Counted from the first letter of the stretch, positions 49,088-59,426 are shown. The stretch: DNA of 64,000 nt from Marivirga atlantica (GCF_016734805.1 NZ_JAERQG010000001.1:1116001-1180000), one strand, 5' to 3'. Notes: generated by a model not told the origin, from the sequence alone. Made by a program: numbers and translations.

Positions 49088-49771
49088 GTGATACAACATA
49101 CCTACATAGAGCTTTTCGGATTACAGCTGATGGATCCGCTTACTTTCGTTACCGATGTAATGATGTCGGTTGTAGCTTTTTACTGTGGTCATAAATTGTT
49201 TTATGACCATAAATTAAAGTATGCTAAATATGCTGGTATGTTTTTCCTTTTTTTAGGAATATCTTCTTTTATTGGAGGGAGCAGTCATTTATTGGAGCAT
49301 TATTTTGGTAAAGTGCCTCATCTCGTGGCATGGACTGTTCAAGGCATCAGCATCCTTTTTGTAGAGCTAGCAAGTATCAGAGTAATAAAGCAGGCTAAAT
49401 TGAAAAATCTATTGAGGATGTTTGTCTATGCCTTTTTTGGTGTGTTCATCTCGCAATTATTGAATATTCAACATTTTAATGTAGTGAAAATAAATACCAC
49501 AGTAGGGTTAATCGGCTTTACAACAGTGATACACATTGTTAGTTATTTCCTTAATAAGGAAAAGGTATTTTTGAAAGTGCCAATGGCTATTTGTCTTTTT
49601 CTTTTGCCTGCCATAATCCATGGATTAGGAATTGCTTTTAATGCGTGGTTTAATCAGAATGTGTTGAGTCATCTTGTACTTCTACCATGTTATTTCCTCT
49701 TGTATAAAGGCTTCGATGCAGTTGCCAAGTATTTAGCTACATCCAAAACTCTGCAAGCACAGCAATTATAG
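49088..49771 (+). CDS. Seven-helix membrane protein, function unknown
   Basis: 227 aa from the GTG that directly follows the aspS stop, with zero gap; another start is the ATG at 49130. About seven membrane helices. The motif GGSSHLLEHYFGK between helices and histidines in loops could bind metal or haem, but this is a guess. A related family in Bacteroidota is called DUF6962-like; I am unsure of that name. Its 3' end overlaps the convergent ZIP gene by 35 bases. Confidence 0.65.
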   Translation: MIQHTYIELFGLQLMDPLTFVTDVMMSVVAFYCGHKLFYDHKLKYAKYAGMFFLFLGISSFIGGSSHLLEHYFGKVPHLVAWTVQGISILFVELASIRVIKQAKLKNLLRMFVYAFFGVFISQLLNIQHFNVVKINTTVGLIGFTTVIHIVSYFLNKEKVFLKVPMAICLFLLPAIIHGLGIAFNAWFNQNVLSHLVLLPCYFLLYKGFDAVAKYLATSKTLQAQQL

Positions 49772-50480
49772 CAGCTCCTCCCGCTACCAATAATTTATTG
49801 TAGCTAAGTTTATGATTTGGGCTACTTTCAAAAAATATGGTGGTGGAGATGTGTAGAAAGTTTCCTGACACTACTGCAAATAGTATGGCAAAGAAGTTTT
49901 CAGAAAAATAGCCTGCTTCATGAAAGATGTTACTGGATATAATACCAATAGGGCTCGCCAAACTAAAAATTGCCAATATTAAAATCGTTTTCCATTTAGC
50001 ATGAATGTGGCAAGTGATTACAGACATTAAAGCAAAAGCAGCCGGTATTTTATGCATCAATATTCCTAAAAATACCGAATGATCTTGCCCATGATTGTGT
50101 AATGCTTGCGGATGAGCAAGTAAAGTTCCTTCAAGAAAAGCATGTGTGCAAAGCGCTATTAATAAACCTATCCACTGATTTGGCTTGTGGTTGTGTTCAT
50201 TTTTATGTTGATGTAAATGGCCATGTTCAACGCCCTCTGAGAAGTATTCAATGATAACCTGCAGAAAAAAGCCCAGTAAAACATAAATGCCTAAATGGGG
50301 TACACTGCTCTGGTGTAAAAATAGATCAGGTAAGATATGGATTACTGTGATGGAAAAAAGATAAGAACCGGCAAAAACAAGACTCAGCTGGAAGTAGCTA
50401 GAGTTGAATTTAGGAACTATGAAAACGGCTAGTCCTCCTAATAATGTCAGTAAAAAAAGTGCAATAATTGATAACTCCAT
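49737..50480 (-). CDS. ZIP family metal transporter
   Basis: 247 aa, about eight membrane helices. The histidine-rich cytoplasmic loop GHLHQHKNEHNHK (about residues 87-99) and helix IV-V motifs HAFLEGTLLAHP and HKIPAAFALMSV, which hold the metal-binding histidines, identify a zinc/iron uptake ZIP protein. The upstream TACTTTTTG (minus strand, 50506-50498) resembles a -7 element with one extra base. Likely co-transcribed with the methyltransferase gene. Confidence 0.92.
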   Translation of the reverse strand: MELSIIALFLLTLLGGLAVFIVPKFNSSYFQLSLVFAGSYLFSITVIHILPDLFLHQSSVPHLGIYVLLGFFLQVIIEYFSEGVEHGHLHQHKNEHNHKPNQWIGLLIALCTHAFLEGTLLAHPQALHNHGQDHSVFLGILMHKIPAAFALMSVITCHIHAKWKTILILAIFSLASPIGIISSNIFHEAGYFSENFFAILFAVVSGNFLHISTTIFFESSPNHKLSYNKLLVAGGAAIIAVLAEFWM

Positions 50481-50508
50481 AAATGTACGTAAAGCTGCAA
50501 AAAGTAAT

Positions 50509-51249
50509 TTACAATTTTTGGGTAATAAAAATCATTCTGTCAGATTGCTCCGGATGATAGGTTTCTAAACCATAGCTTCCAAAGGTATCTTTTAAGAGCA
50601 GATTTGCATTTCTAAAATAGTCTAAAAAATCCATTCGCCTAATGGCTTTAACCTTTTCCTGATAATGATAGGTTTCTCCCTCATCCTCGAACCGAATATC
50701 TTTTACGATATAAGTATCCTGAAAACTTCTATTAATGTGGAATTCTATTCCCTCTATCATTTTTATCTCCTCATCCACCAAATGATTAATCACCTTATAC
50801 GGATTTAAGAAATCAAGTATGAAAAATCCACCATTTTTTAATGATGCAGCAATAGCAGAAATAGCTTTTTGGTTGTCAGCCTCATCTTCGAAGTAACCAA
50901 TACTTGTAAAAAGGTTGAAAGCAAAGTCGTAATGAGCATTTCTGAAAGGCTCTCTCATATCATGCTCAAAGAAGTGCAAAGATTCGTTTTCGTGAACTCT
51001 TGCTGAACTGATATTGCTTTCGGAGAGATCAATTCCATCAACTTCAAAGCCTAAACTATTTAGAAAAATGGCATGCCGTCCCTTGCCACAAGCTACATCA
51101 AGCAGTTTATCATCTTTCTCAACTTTCAGGTGCTTTACCAAATGGTTGATGAAAAACTGCGCTTCGTTGTCATCACGGTTTTTATAAAGCACGTGGTAAT
51201 AAGGTGAATTGAACCAATCCCCAAACCACTCTTTTCCCCATTTAGTCAT
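50509..51249 (-). CDS. Class I SAM-dependent methyltransferase
   Basis: 246 aa. SAM motif I is KLLDVACGKGRHAIFLNSLG (about residues 46-65), followed by DGIDLSESNI. The post-I parts FNLFTSIGYF and GGFFILDFLN fit small-molecule or protein methyltransferases of the type 11/25 group. Substrate unknown. The start overlaps the apbE stop by 4 bases, so translation is coupled. Confidence 0.85.
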   Translation of the reverse strand: MTKWGKEWFGDWFNSPYYHVLYKNRDDNEAQFFINHLVKHLKVEKDDKLLDVACGKGRHAIFLNSLGFEVDGIDLSESNISSARVHENESLHFFEHDMREPFRNAHYDFAFNLFTSIGYFEDEADNQKAISAIAASLKNGGFFILDFLNPYKVINHLVDEEIKMIEGIEFHINRSFQDTYIVKDIRFEDEGETYHYQEKVKAIRRMDFLDYFRNANLLLKDTFGSYGLETYHPEQSDRMIFITQKL

Positions 51250-52298
51250 TCACCTAAAATGATTTTATCCTTCAGATCCTCTGATACAAAGTTTTGTGTA
51301 GTGCCATTTTCATCTATATAGATAAAGTAAGCCTTTAACTGGGGTTGCTCTTTAAGAATTACTTTTGATTCTTGAAGGCCGAGCACCATGAACGCAGTCG
51401 ACCAGGCATCAGCCTGCATACAGTCTGGAGCTAAAACTGTAGCAGAAATAATATCTCGCTGCACTGGGAAGCCAGTTCTCGGATCAATGGTGTGTCCGTA
51501 AGTCACGCCATCTTTTACAAAGAAATTCCTATAATTTCCTGATGTTGATACCGCCTGGTTTTTAAGTTTAACAATAGCGGCTCTGTCACTACCTCCTTTA
51601 CCAGCTTGCGGGTTGTCTATTCCTATTGACCACGCCTCGTTTCTATCATTTACCCCCGCAGCTCTTACTTCACCACCTAATTCAATCATCACATTTTCAA
51701 CTCCACCTCCAGTGATGTAATCAAATAAAACATCAATAGCATAACCCTGTGCTATGGCATTAAAATTAAGACCGATGTCATCAGTTTTTTTCCAGACTGC
51801 TTGCTCATTAAAGGCGATTTTATCGAAACCCACATGAGCTTTGATATTTTGAACAGTTGCGGTGTCCGGGAAATTACTTTCATCTTTGCCAAATCCCCAT
51901 GCTTTGATCAAAGGGTAAATGGTAGGGTCAAATGCACCCTTAGAAGCTTCATAAACTTTTTGCGAAGCTTCAAGTACGGGGTAGAAGTAGTGAGTTTTAA
52001 AGTTTAAGCTATCAATCTCATCTTTATTGAAATAGCTTATTTCAGAATATTCTCTGTAGGTTGAAAGACTTTTATCAAAGGCTAATAAGAGCGAGTCTAC
52101 CTCTTTTTTGAAGTTTCTTTTTTCTTCGTCTTGATAAGTTATGTTATAGCTAGTGCCCTGTGCTTTGCCTGTAATGAATGTATATGGAATGCTTTCTTCT
52201 TGAGCCTTATCGCTAGAATTGTTACGGTATAACCATACAGCACCAACAGCTACAATAAGCACTAGTGAATAGAGAGCATTTTTAATTCTGTTGTTCAT
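51246..52298 (-). CDS. apbE: FAD:protein FMN transferase
   Basis: 350 aa, membrane-anchored by an N-terminal helix (about residues 8-22), no lipobox cysteine seen. Attaches FMN to target proteins such as NqrB/NqrC or RnfG. Family motifs: AQGTSYNITYQ, KAWGFGKDES, NFNAIAQGYAIDVLFDY, GGEVRAAGVN and the metal-binding GHTIDPRTGFPV. No nqr or rnf genes are in the window. First gene of an apbE-methyltransferase-ZIP unit. Confidence 0.92.
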   Translation of the reverse strand: MNNRIKNALYSLVLIVAVGAVWLYRNNSSDKAQEESIPYTFITGKAQGTSYNITYQDEEKRNFKKEVDSLLLAFDKSLSTYREYSEISYFNKDEIDSLNFKTHYFYPVLEASQKVYEASKGAFDPTIYPLIKAWGFGKDESNFPDTATVQNIKAHVGFDKIAFNEQAVWKKTDDIGLNFNAIAQGYAIDVLFDYITGGGVENVMIELGGEVRAAGVNDRNEAWSIGIDNPQAGKGGSDRAAIVKLKNQAVSTSGNYRNFFVKDGVTYGHTIDPRTGFPVQRDIISATVLAPDCMQADAWSTAFMVLGLQESKVILKEQPQLKAYFIYIDENGTTQNFVSEDLKDKIILGE

Positions 52299-52442
52299 AA
52301 TATTAATTTACAACACGAAATTAAGTGATATGCTTTAGTTTTACGATCAGATTGTAATTTTTATAACAACTGATATTTCTACTGTTGTTTTTGTGACGAG
52401 TATTTGTCAATAAAATTTTAAATTGCAGCTAAATTCAATGTG

Positions 52443-53471
52443 ATGAGAGAAGATTTTTTAAGTGGTGATGAGGAAAATTTAAGCTCTGCTGAAAGGGAAT
52501 ACGAAAAGGCCTTAAGGCCACTTTCTTTTGCGGATTTTACCGGACAGCAAAAAGTGCTGGACAACATCAAAGTATTTGTTCAGGCGGCTAAACTGCGTTC
52601 TGAACCACTTGATCATGTATTGTTACATGGCCCTCCGGGTTTAGGTAAAACTACGCTTTCACACATCATTGCTAATGAATTAAATACCAACATTAAAATC
52701 ACTTCGGGTCCTGTTTTAGACAAGCCTGGTGATTTAGCAGGTTTGTTAACTAATCTTGAAGAAGGTGATGTTTTATTTATTGATGAAATTCACAGGCTGA
52801 ATGCAGTAGTTGAAGAATATCTGTATTCTGCTATGGAGGATTACCGTATAGATATTATGCTTGATTCGGGCCCCAATGCTCGCTCAGTTCAAATTAGCTT
52901 AAATCCTTTTACATTAATTGGAGCCACTACCCGCTCTGGTTTACTAACATCACCCTTAAGAGCAAGATTTGGTATTAATGCCAGGCTTGAATATTATGAT
53001 GCAGATTTATTAAAGCAAATTATTCAGCGTTCTGCTGACATATTAGACACACCTATGCTTGAAGATGCTTCCTTCGAGATTGCCAGAAGAAGTAGAGGGA
53101 CGCCAAGAATTGCCAATATGCTCTTACGCAGAACCCGTGACTTTGCTCAGATCAAAGGGGATGGAACAATCACCAAAGAGATTTCAGAGATTGCGCTAAA
53201 TGCATTAGATGTTGATCAGCACGGGCTTGATGAGATGGATAACCGTATTTTAAGTACCATTATAGAAAAATTTAAAGGTGGTCCTGTAGGTTTAGGAACC
53301 ATAGCTACAGCAGTAGGTGAGGAGGCAGATACTATTGAAGAAGTGTATGAGCCATTTCTTATTCAAGAAGGTTATTTGAAGCGTACGGCCAGAGGTAGGC
53401 AGGTAACGGAGTTAGCTTTTAAGCATTTAGGGATAGTTCCACCAGCAAGATCAGGTGACCTTTTTAGTTAA
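52443..53471 (+). CDS. ruvB: Holliday junction branch migration helicase RuvB
   Basis: 342 aa AAA+ motor of RuvABC. Walker [10 protein letters not shown], Walker B FIDEIHR, sensor/arginine finger [18 protein letters not shown], and C-terminal winged helix [18 protein letters not shown]. The ATG at 52443 follows an in-frame GTG; another ATG at 52438 is out of frame and hits TGA at once. ruvA and ruvC are not here. Its stop overlaps queG by one base. Confidence 0.98.
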   Translation: MREDFLSGDEENLSSAEREYEKALRPLSFADFTGQQKVLDNIKVFVQAAKLRSEPLDHVLLHGPPGLGKTTLSHIIANELNTNIKITSGPVLDKPGDLAGLLTNLEEGDVLFIDEIHRLNAVVEEYLYSAMEDYRIDIMLDSGPNARSVQISLNPFTLIGATTRSGLLTSPLRARFGINARLEYYDADLLKQIIQRSADILDTPMLEDASFEIARRSRGTPRIANMLLRRTRDFAQIKGDGTITKEISEIALNALDVDQHGLDEMDNRILSTIIEKFKGGPVGLGTIATAVGEEADTIEEVYEPFLIQEGYLKRTARGRQVTELAFKHLGIVPPARSGDLFS

Positions 53472-54406
53472 TGCTAAACCTTGAAAGTAAGCATAGTAGT
53501 CAGGTAAAGGATATAGCTCAAAGACTCGGATTTGATTTTTGTGGTATCTCAAAAGCCGAATTTCTTGAAGAAGAGGCGCCACGATTAGAAGAGTGGCTCA
53601 ACAGAAATTATCAGGGGAAAATGAGCTATATGGCCAACCACTTTGATAAAAGGCTTGATCCTACCAAGCTTGTGGAAGGCGCAAAATCAGTAGTCTCTCT
53701 TGTTTATAATTATTATCCTCAGAAAGAACTCAACTATTCTGACAACTACAAAATTGCCAAATATGCATATGGTAAAGACTATCACTTTGTCATCAAGGAT
53801 AAGCTGAAAGAATTCTTATCGATAATTCAAGAAGAAATTGGTGAAGTAGGAGGTCGTGTATTTGTGGATTCTGCACCAGTGATGGAGCGCCAATGGGCTG
53901 CTAAAAGCGGCTTGGGCTGGCTAGGTAAAAACTCATTACTTCTGAATAAACAAATGGGAAGTTTTTTCTTCCTGGCCGAACTAATTATTGATATAGAGCT
54001 TAGTCCTGACGCTCCCACTAAGGATTACTGTGGTACTTGCACAAAATGTATAGATGCTTGCCCTACTGATGCTATTGTAGGCAATCAAGTCATAGATGCG
54101 TCCAAATGTATTTCTTATTTGACCATTGAACTCAAAGATGAGATTCCTTCAGAGTTCTCTGGGAAAATGGATGATTGGATGTTTGGTTGTGATATCTGCC
54201 AGGATGTTTGCCCCTGGAACAGGTTTTCAAAACCACATCAAGAAGCACAATTTAATCCCCACGATGAAATGTTGAACCTCGATAAACAAGGCTGGCAAGA
54301 GCTTACTAAGGAGGTATTTAATGAAATTTTCAGAAAGTCAGCGGTAAAGAGAACAAAGTACGAAGGGCTAAAAAGGAATATAAAGTTTATTGAGGATAAA
54401 ATGTAA
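53471..54406 (+). CDS. queG: Epoxyqueuosine reductase QueG
   Basis: 311 aa. Final step of queuosine synthesis in tRNA, cobalamin-dependent. Two [4Fe-4S] clusters: [18 protein letters not shown] and [15 protein letters not shown]. The N-terminal cobalamin-binding region has [13 protein letters not shown] and SLVYNYYP. The length is near the short form without the C-terminal HEAT repeats. It overlaps ruvB by one base, as often in Bacteroidota. Confidence 0.96.
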   Translation: MLNLESKHSSQVKDIAQRLGFDFCGISKAEFLEEEAPRLEEWLNRNYQGKMSYMANHFDKRLDPTKLVEGAKSVVSLVYNYYPQKELNYSDNYKIAKYAYGKDYHFVIKDKLKEFLSIIQEEIGEVGGRVFVDSAPVMERQWAAKSGLGWLGKNSLLLNKQMGSFFFLAELIIDIELSPDAPTKDYCGTCTKCIDACPTDAIVGNQVIDASKCISYLTIELKDEIPSEFSGKMDDWMFGCDICQDVCPWNRFSKPHQEAQFNPHDEMLNLDKQGWQELTKEVFNEIFRKSAVKRTKYEGLKRNIKFIEDKM

Positions 54407-54410
54407 AGGC

Positions 54411-54438
54411 ATAAAAAAAACCTCTCAGTTGAGAGGTT
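54411..54438 (-). terminator. Intrinsic terminator of the small minus-strand gene
   Basis: AACCTCTC (54419-54426) pairs with GAGAGGTT (54431-54438), loop AGTT. The A run at 54413-54420 on the plus strand is a U run on the minus strand. It serves the gene ending at 54459; on the plus strand it lacks a T run. Confidence 0.8.
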
Positions 54439-54458
54439 CCATAAAGTAGTTAGTTTAT

Positions 54459-54644
54459 CTAAATATGTGCCAGATGTTTACTGAGCACATCACCGTGTTT
54501 AGAGGAAAAGGTTTGGTAGCACCACTCCTTTAAATTTTGCAGCTCGTTTTCTACTAGCAGAGCCATTGCTTTGACCAATTCCTTTTCAAATAGTCTTTTG
54601 TCAAAGCTTACCTTAGAAAGAATTGATTTTACGTAATCTAACAT
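54459..54644 (-). CDS. Small hypothetical protein, 61 aa
   Basis: MLDYVKSILSKVSFDKRLFEKEL, helical, no cysteine pair, no membrane helix. No family recognised with confidence, though small conserved proteins of this size and helix pattern occur in Bacteroidota. Reality is supported by the ATG and the dedicated terminator at 54411-54438. It faces queG. Confidence 0.65.
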   Translation of the reverse strand: MLDYVKSILSKVSFDKRLFEKELVKAMALLVENELQNLKEWCYQTFSSKHGDVLSKHLAHI

Positions 54645-54746
54645 AACATTAAATGTTTAGGTTGTAGATTTATTAAAAAGAACTTACTTCGGATTTTTGA
54701 AGCAAAACAATATAGCTATTTTCTGCATAAATCCGAAATTATCCAC

Positions 54747-54754
54747 TAATTTTG
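54747..54754 (+). promoter_or_regulatory. Promoter -7 element of the BatD gene
   Basis: TAATTTTG matches TAnnTTTG and covers the TTG at 54752. The start site would be near 54760. The -33 place is weak (TCTG at 54722-54725, 21 bases). Confidence 0.55.
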
Positions 54755-54796
54755 ACGTTCATGAATCGACTAAAATTGCCTTTAACAACGGAGATA

Positions 54797-56257
54797 ATGA
54801 TGATTAGGTTGAGAGAATTGAGCTTATTTTTTTTGATTTTTTTCTTTTCTGCATTTACGTTGCAGGCACAAGATATTTCTATTGAATTGGGGCCAGACAA
54901 TATAGCCCTTAATCAGGCTTTCACTATTACAATTAATGTACAAGGTGAGACCTTAAAGTCATACGATAAGTTTCCTGACATACCTGGTTTAGTTAAAAGA
55001 GGAACTTCAAGCAGCTCTTCAACAAACATATTTAATGGGCAGGTAAGCAGAAGCCAAAGTATTACCCAAACTTATGTAGCGGAAAAGGAAGGAGTTGTAA
55101 ATATTGCGCCTTTTAATATTACAGTAAATGGTAAGCAGGTTAGCTCACCAGGGAAACAAGTGAAGGTTGGTCCGGCTCAACAACGTCAGCAGCAAAGAAG
55201 ATACGATCCTTTTGGGTCGGATCCTTTTGAAGATTTCTTTGGAAGGCGAGATGAGCCCACTGAATTTATTGATTTGAAAGATGATGCTTTTCTGGCACTT
55301 ACAACGGATAAAGATGAGGTTTATGTGGGAGAAGGTGTAAACGCCACATTAGCTTTTTATATTTCTGAGAAGAATAGGGCACCATTGCAGTTTCATGATT
55401 TAACCAATCAACTCACAGATATTCTTAAAGAAATCAGACCCAAAAATGTGTGGGAAGAGAATTTTAATATTGAAAACATCTCACCTGAGTCAGTTAATAT
55501 CAACGGTGAGCGATTTACGGTTTACAAGGTTTTTCAGGCAAGTTTCTTTCCTTTAAATGCCGATGACATAGAGTTTCCTTCTGTTGGCTTAAAAATGATC
55601 AAGTATCAGGTAGCGAAACGTTCAAGCTTTTTCGGCCAAAGCAGAAAGGAAGGCTTTAAAACGTTCTATACAAAAGCCAAGAAAATAAAAGTAAAGCAGC
55701 TTCCTCCTCATCCACTTAAAGATCAGGTGGCTGTAGGTAATTACAGTTTGGAAGAAAACTTAAATAATCCCAATGTTAAAACGGGAGAAAGTTTTCAATA
55801 CCAATTCCAAATAAAGGGTGTGGGTAATATCGCTTACATAAATGAACCAAATATTAAAACAGATAGTGATTTAGAAATATATCCTCCGAACTCTCAGGAA
55901 AGAATAGTAAGAAGTGGAACAACTGTAAAAGGCACGAAAACATTTAGCTATTATGTTTCGCCAAAAGAACCTGGAGCGTACAATTTGGGAGATTATTTCA
56001 ACTTTGTTTTCTTTAACACACAGAAGAACAGATACGATACACTGAAATCGGATTATAAAATTAATGTGGTAGGTGAAAGCCTAAAAAACCAGGCCCTAGG
56101 TTCTTCAATGTCTCAAGGTTTATTTTATGAACGCTTCGAGGGTGAATCGAACGAATTAGTCAGTTTGTCTAAAAATCAATGGCTCCAACCATTAGTTAAC
56201 ATTATAATTGTGCTGGCTTTAGGTCTTACATTATTCATCTTGATTAAAAAGTCCTAA
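54797..56257 (+). CDS. BatD family protein
   Basis: 486 aa from the ATG pair at 54797/54800, preceded by GGAG. Earlier starts at 54752 (TTG) and 54761 (ATG) are possible, but the first is in the promoter and the second would be at the transcript start. Signal peptide [15 protein letters not shown], a long beta-rich periplasmic part (SPEELs such as [17 protein letters not shown]), a short charged stretch near [14 protein letters not shown], and a C-terminal membrane helix. BatD belongs to the Bacteroides aerotolerance set, but batA, batB, batC and batE are not here. Confidence 0.85.
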   Translation: MMIRLRELSLFFLIFFFSAFTLQAQDISIELGPDNIALNQAFTITINVQGETLKSYDKFPDIPGLVKRGTSSSSSTNIFNGQVSRSQSITQTYVAEKEGVVNIAPFNITVNGKQVSSPGKQVKVGPAQQRQQQRRYDPFGSDPFEDFFGRRDEPTEFIDLKDDAFLALTTDKDEVYVGEGVNATLAFYISEKNRAPLQFHDLTNQLTDILKEIRPKNVWEENFNIENISPESVNINGERFTVYKVFQASFFPLNADDIEFPSVGLKMIKYQVAKRSSFFGQSRKEGFKTFYTKAKKIKVKQLPPHPLKDQVAVGNYSLEENLNNPNVKTGESFQYQFQIKGVGNIAYINEPNIKTDSDLEIYPPNSQERIVRSGTTVKGTKTFSYYVSPKEPGAYNLGDYFNFVFFNTQKNRYDTLKSDYKINVVGESLKNQALGSSMSQGLFYERFEGESNELVSLSKNQWLQPLVNIIIVLALGLTLFILIKKS

Positions 56258-56280
56258 ATTGCGCCACAATTTCAATTTTG

Positions 56281-57357
56281 ATGAGTAATAGCTTCGGAAA
56301 AATCTTTACAATTACAACCTACGGTGAGTCACATGGGCTAGGCATCGGGGTAATTATCGATGGTTGCCCCGCAGGTGTTACCATTGATGAGGAAGCTATT
56401 CGAATAGATATGCAAAGGCGTAAGCCAGGTCAGTCTAAAATTACTACACAAAGAAAAGAAGAGGACGAAGTTGAAATTCTTTCAGGAGTTTTTGAAGGGG
56501 AAACAACAGGTACGCCAATTGCGCTCAGTATCCGAAATAAGGATCAGAAAAGTAAGGATTATAGTCATATCAAGGATACCTATCGTCCTTCTCATGCCGA
56601 TTTTACTTATGATGCGAAATACGGAGTACGCGACTACAGAGGAGGCGGAAGGAGTTCAGCGCGTGAAACCGCTGCAAGAGTTGCTGCCGGAGCAATAGCC
56701 AAATCTTTACTCTCTTCGTTGAATATTGACGTTCGTGCATATGTTTCTAAAGTTGGTAAAATAGGACTTGAAAAAGGTCATCATCAACTTAATCTGTCAA
56801 AGGCAGAAGAAAATATAGTTCGCTGTCCGGATGAACAGATGGCAGAACGGATGATCAGCCACATTGATGAAGTCCGTAAAAGCCGTGATACCGTAGGTGG
56901 TATAGTGAGTTGTGTAATAAAAGGAGTGCCGGCAGGATTAGGTGAACCCGTTTTTGATAAATTACATGCTGTACTAGGGCAGGCTATGTTAAGCATTAAT
57001 GCTGTAAAAGGCTTCGAGTATGGCAGTGGCTTTGATGGTGTTGAAATGTATGGTTCAGAACATAACGACATCATAGAAAAGCAAGGAGAAAAAGTATCAA
57101 CCAAAACCAATTACTCTGGTGGAATACAAGGGGGGATTTCCAATGGAGAAGATATTTATTTTAATGTGGCATTTAAACCAGTTGCCACAATCATGAACGA
57201 TCAGGAAAGTATTGATAAAGAAGGCAATAAAGTAACAGTGAGTGGTAAAGGTAGACACGACCCTTGTGTTGTACCACGTGCAGTGCCAATAGTGGAAGCA
57301 ATGGCTGCTATTACTATTGCGGATTTTATCCTTCAGAAGAAAACTAACAGAATTTAA
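56281..57357 (+). CDS. aroC: Chorismate synthase
   Basis: 358 aa, last step of the shikimate pathway, FMN-dependent. Signatures: [40 protein letters not shown], and C-terminal [20 protein letters not shown]. The ATG at 56281 gives MSNSFGKIF; the TTG before it is not needed. CAATTTTG (56273-56280), just before the ATG, is one mismatch from TAnnTTTG but too close to the start to be used. Its stop overlaps the symporter start by one base. Confidence 0.97.
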   Translation: MSNSFGKIFTITTYGESHGLGIGVIIDGCPAGVTIDEEAIRIDMQRRKPGQSKITTQRKEEDEVEILSGVFEGETTGTPIALSIRNKDQKSKDYSHIKDTYRPSHADFTYDAKYGVRDYRGGGRSSARETAARVAAGAIAKSLLSSLNIDVRAYVSKVGKIGLEKGHHQLNLSKAEENIVRCPDEQMAERMISHIDEVRKSRDTVGGIVSCVIKGVPAGLGEPVFDKLHAVLGQAMLSINAVKGFEYGSGFDGVEMYGSEHNDIIEKQGEKVSTKTNYSGGIQGGISNGEDIYFNVAFKPVATIMNDQESIDKEGNKVTVSGKGRHDPCVVPRAVPIVEAMAAITIADFILQKKTNRI

Positions 57358-58808
57358 TGAAGAAATTACCTTTACACATTAAAATTATTATTGGTCTGGC
57401 CTTGGGTATCATTTGGGCCTTTGTTTCAAGTTATTTAGGCTGGAATCAGTTTACTATTGATTGGATTGACCCTTTCGGGAAGATCTTCATCAGAATATTA
57501 AAGGCAATTGCTGTACCACTTGTACTGCTCTCTATCATTAGTGGAGTATCAAGCCTTACTGATATTAATAGATTAGGGAAGTTGGGTTTGAAGACTATTT
57601 CATTTTACCTGGCATCAACAATTTTAGCTGTAGGAATTGGATTGGCAATAGTGAACTTGGTTCAACCTGGTAAGTTTGTTAATGAAGACCAGCGTGTTAA
57701 GAATAGAATAAAATATGAGCTTTGGGTAAAAAATAATCCTGATGTTCCTAAACCAAAAGATGGCCGTTCTTTCCTTACTGATGCCAAGTTTGACGACAAA
57801 GTAAGTAGTGCTATCTCTGATCAGGTGATGGACTCTTTAAGAGCTGCTGCCATACAGACCGATTCAAAAGTGAGCAAACTTTCTGAATCAGCTGATGAAA
57901 CTTCTAGCAAAGGACCACTTCAATTCTTTGTTGATATGGTGCCTGAAAACGTTTTCGGTGCTTTCGGAAGCAACAGTAATATGCTACAAGTTATAGCCTT
58001 TGCACTCTTCTTTGGTATCTGTTTGGCTATGTTGCCAAATGACAAAGTAGGTGGTGTAATCAGCTTTGTAAATGGAGCCAATGAGGTGATTCTAAAAATG
58101 GTAGATATTACCATGAAGGCAGCTCCATTCTTTGTGTTTGCCTTGTTATCCGGTGTGATTGCCAAGATGGCTGACACTCCAGCCGAGGTATTACAGATAT
58201 TCAAAGGATTAGGGAGTTACTCAGTAACACTTTTGGGAGGATTACTTTTTATGATATTCGTACTTTACCCAGTCATCACAAGTTTAATCATCAAAAAACT
58301 GAGCTATAAAGAATTCTTTAAGAGAATGTCTCCGGCTCAATTTTTAGCATTTTCTACTTCTAGTAGTGCGGCTACACTTCCTGTTACAATGGAATGTGTG
58401 GAAGAGAATATGGGTGTTTCTAAAAAGATATCATCTTTTGTTTTACCTGTTGGTGCTACTGTTAATATGGATGGTACCAGTATGTATCAGGCTGTAGCCG
58501 TTGTATTCTTGGCCCAGTTACATATGGTTGATTTAACCTTAGGGCAACAATTAACTATCGTGTTAACTGCAACTTTAGCTTCTATAGGTTCAGCGGCAGT
58601 ACCAAGCGCAGGATTAGTAATGATGATTATTGTATTGAACTCTGTTGGTTTGAACCCTGCTTGGGTAGCAATTATCTTTCCTGTTGATAGAATTTTAGAT
58701 ATGTTTAGAACTGTGGTGAACGTTACAGGCGATGCAACTGTTTCTACTTTAATTGCTAAGTCAGAAGGTGAACTTAATGTGCCGGATGACGTTCCAGCTA
58801 ACAAATAA
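57357..58808 (+). CDS. SDF family dicarboxylate/amino acid:cation symporter
   Basis: 483 aa inner-membrane carrier of the DAACS family. The serine-rich hairpin motif is AFSTSSSAATLPVTM and the substrate site region is LPVGATVNMDGTSMYQA. Between helices III and IV a long polar insertion (about residues 105-190, with DQRVKNRIKYELWVKNN and SKLSESADETSSKG) is larger than in GltP. Substrate is probably glutamate, aspartate or a dicarboxylate. Confidence 0.93.
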   Translation: MKKLPLHIKIIIGLALGIIWAFVSSYLGWNQFTIDWIDPFGKIFIRILKAIAVPLVLLSIISGVSSLTDINRLGKLGLKTISFYLASTILAVGIGLAIVNLVQPGKFVNEDQRVKNRIKYELWVKNNPDVPKPKDGRSFLTDAKFDDKVSSAISDQVMDSLRAAAIQTDSKVSKLSESADETSSKGPLQFFVDMVPENVFGAFGSNSNMLQVIAFALFFGICLAMLPNDKVGGVISFVNGANEVILKMVDITMKAAPFFVFALLSGVIAKMADTPAEVLQIFKGLGSYSVTLLGGLLFMIFVLYPVITSLIIKKLSYKEFFKRMSPAQFLAFSTSSSAATLPVTMECVEENMGVSKKISSFVLPVGATVNMDGTSMYQAVAVVFLAQLHMVDLTLGQQLTIVLTATLASIGSAAVPSAGLVMMIIVLNSVGLNPAWVAIIFPVDRILDMFRTVVNVTGDATVSTLIAKSEGELNVPDDVPANK

Positions 58809-58829
58809 AAACTGATAAAAAAGAAAAAG

Positions 58830-59426
58830 ATGAGTACACAGACCAAACAACCTGTTACCATATATATGGAGGCAAACCCTAACCCAAACTCTTTGAAGTT
58901 TGCCACCAATCAAATGCTTGTACCAGAGGGCGATTCTTTTGATTTTCCTGCTCAGGAGGATACCAAAAAAGCTCCTCTAGCTAATAAATTGTTTGATTTT
59001 CCATTTGTAGACAGGGTTTTTTATATGAGTAACTTTGTAACAGTTACAAAAAAACCAGAATACGAGTGGGTTGAAATTCAGGTTCAAATTAAAGACCTGA
59101 TCAAAGAATTTTTAGAAGAAGGTAACAGAGTAATAGAGTTTGAAGCCGAGGACTTTATCGAGACTCCTAATACAGGTGAAAATGCTGAAATAGAAGAACA
59201 GATAAAGAATATTCTGGAAGAATATATCAAGCCAGCTGTTGAGCAAGATGGTGGTGCTATTTCTTTTCATTCTTATGACAAAGAACCACAAAGAGTTAAA
59301 TTGCTTTTACAAGGAGCATGTAGCGGATGCCCTTCATCAACTATTACGTTAAAGGCCGGGATTGAGAATCTTTTAAAAAGAATGCTTCCTAATGATGTAA
59401 AAGAAGTAGAAGCAGAGGGCGTTTAA
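58830..59426 (+). CDS. Nfu-type Fe-S cluster carrier (NifU family)
   Basis: 198 aa. N-terminal Nfu_N domain (MEANPNPNSLKFATNQML, KLFDFPFVDRVFYMSNFVTV) and a C-terminal NifU-like domain with the cluster-binding CxxC in LLQGACSGCPSSTITLKAGI. Delivers Fe-S clusters to client proteins. It is 21 bases after the symporter gene and followed by a terminator. Confidence 0.94.
   Translation: MSTQTKQPVTIYMEANPNPNSLKFATNQMLVPEGDSFDFPAQEDTKKAPLANKLFDFPFVDRVFYMSNFVTVTKKPEYEWVEIQVQIKDLIKEFLEEGNRVIEFEAEDFIETPNTGENAEIEEQIKNILEEYIKPAVEQDGGAISFHSYDKEPQRVKLLLQGACSGCPSSTITLKAGIENLLKRMLPNDVKEVEAEGV

Noticed and set aside
52438-52442. ATG at 52438 as the ruvB start
   Set aside because: It is followed immediately by TGA and is not in the ruvB frame; the ATG at 52443 is used.
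54419-54438. Hairpin as terminator of queG on the plus strand
   Set aside because: On the plus strand the stem is followed by CCATAAAG, with no T run; the U-tract is on the minus strand.
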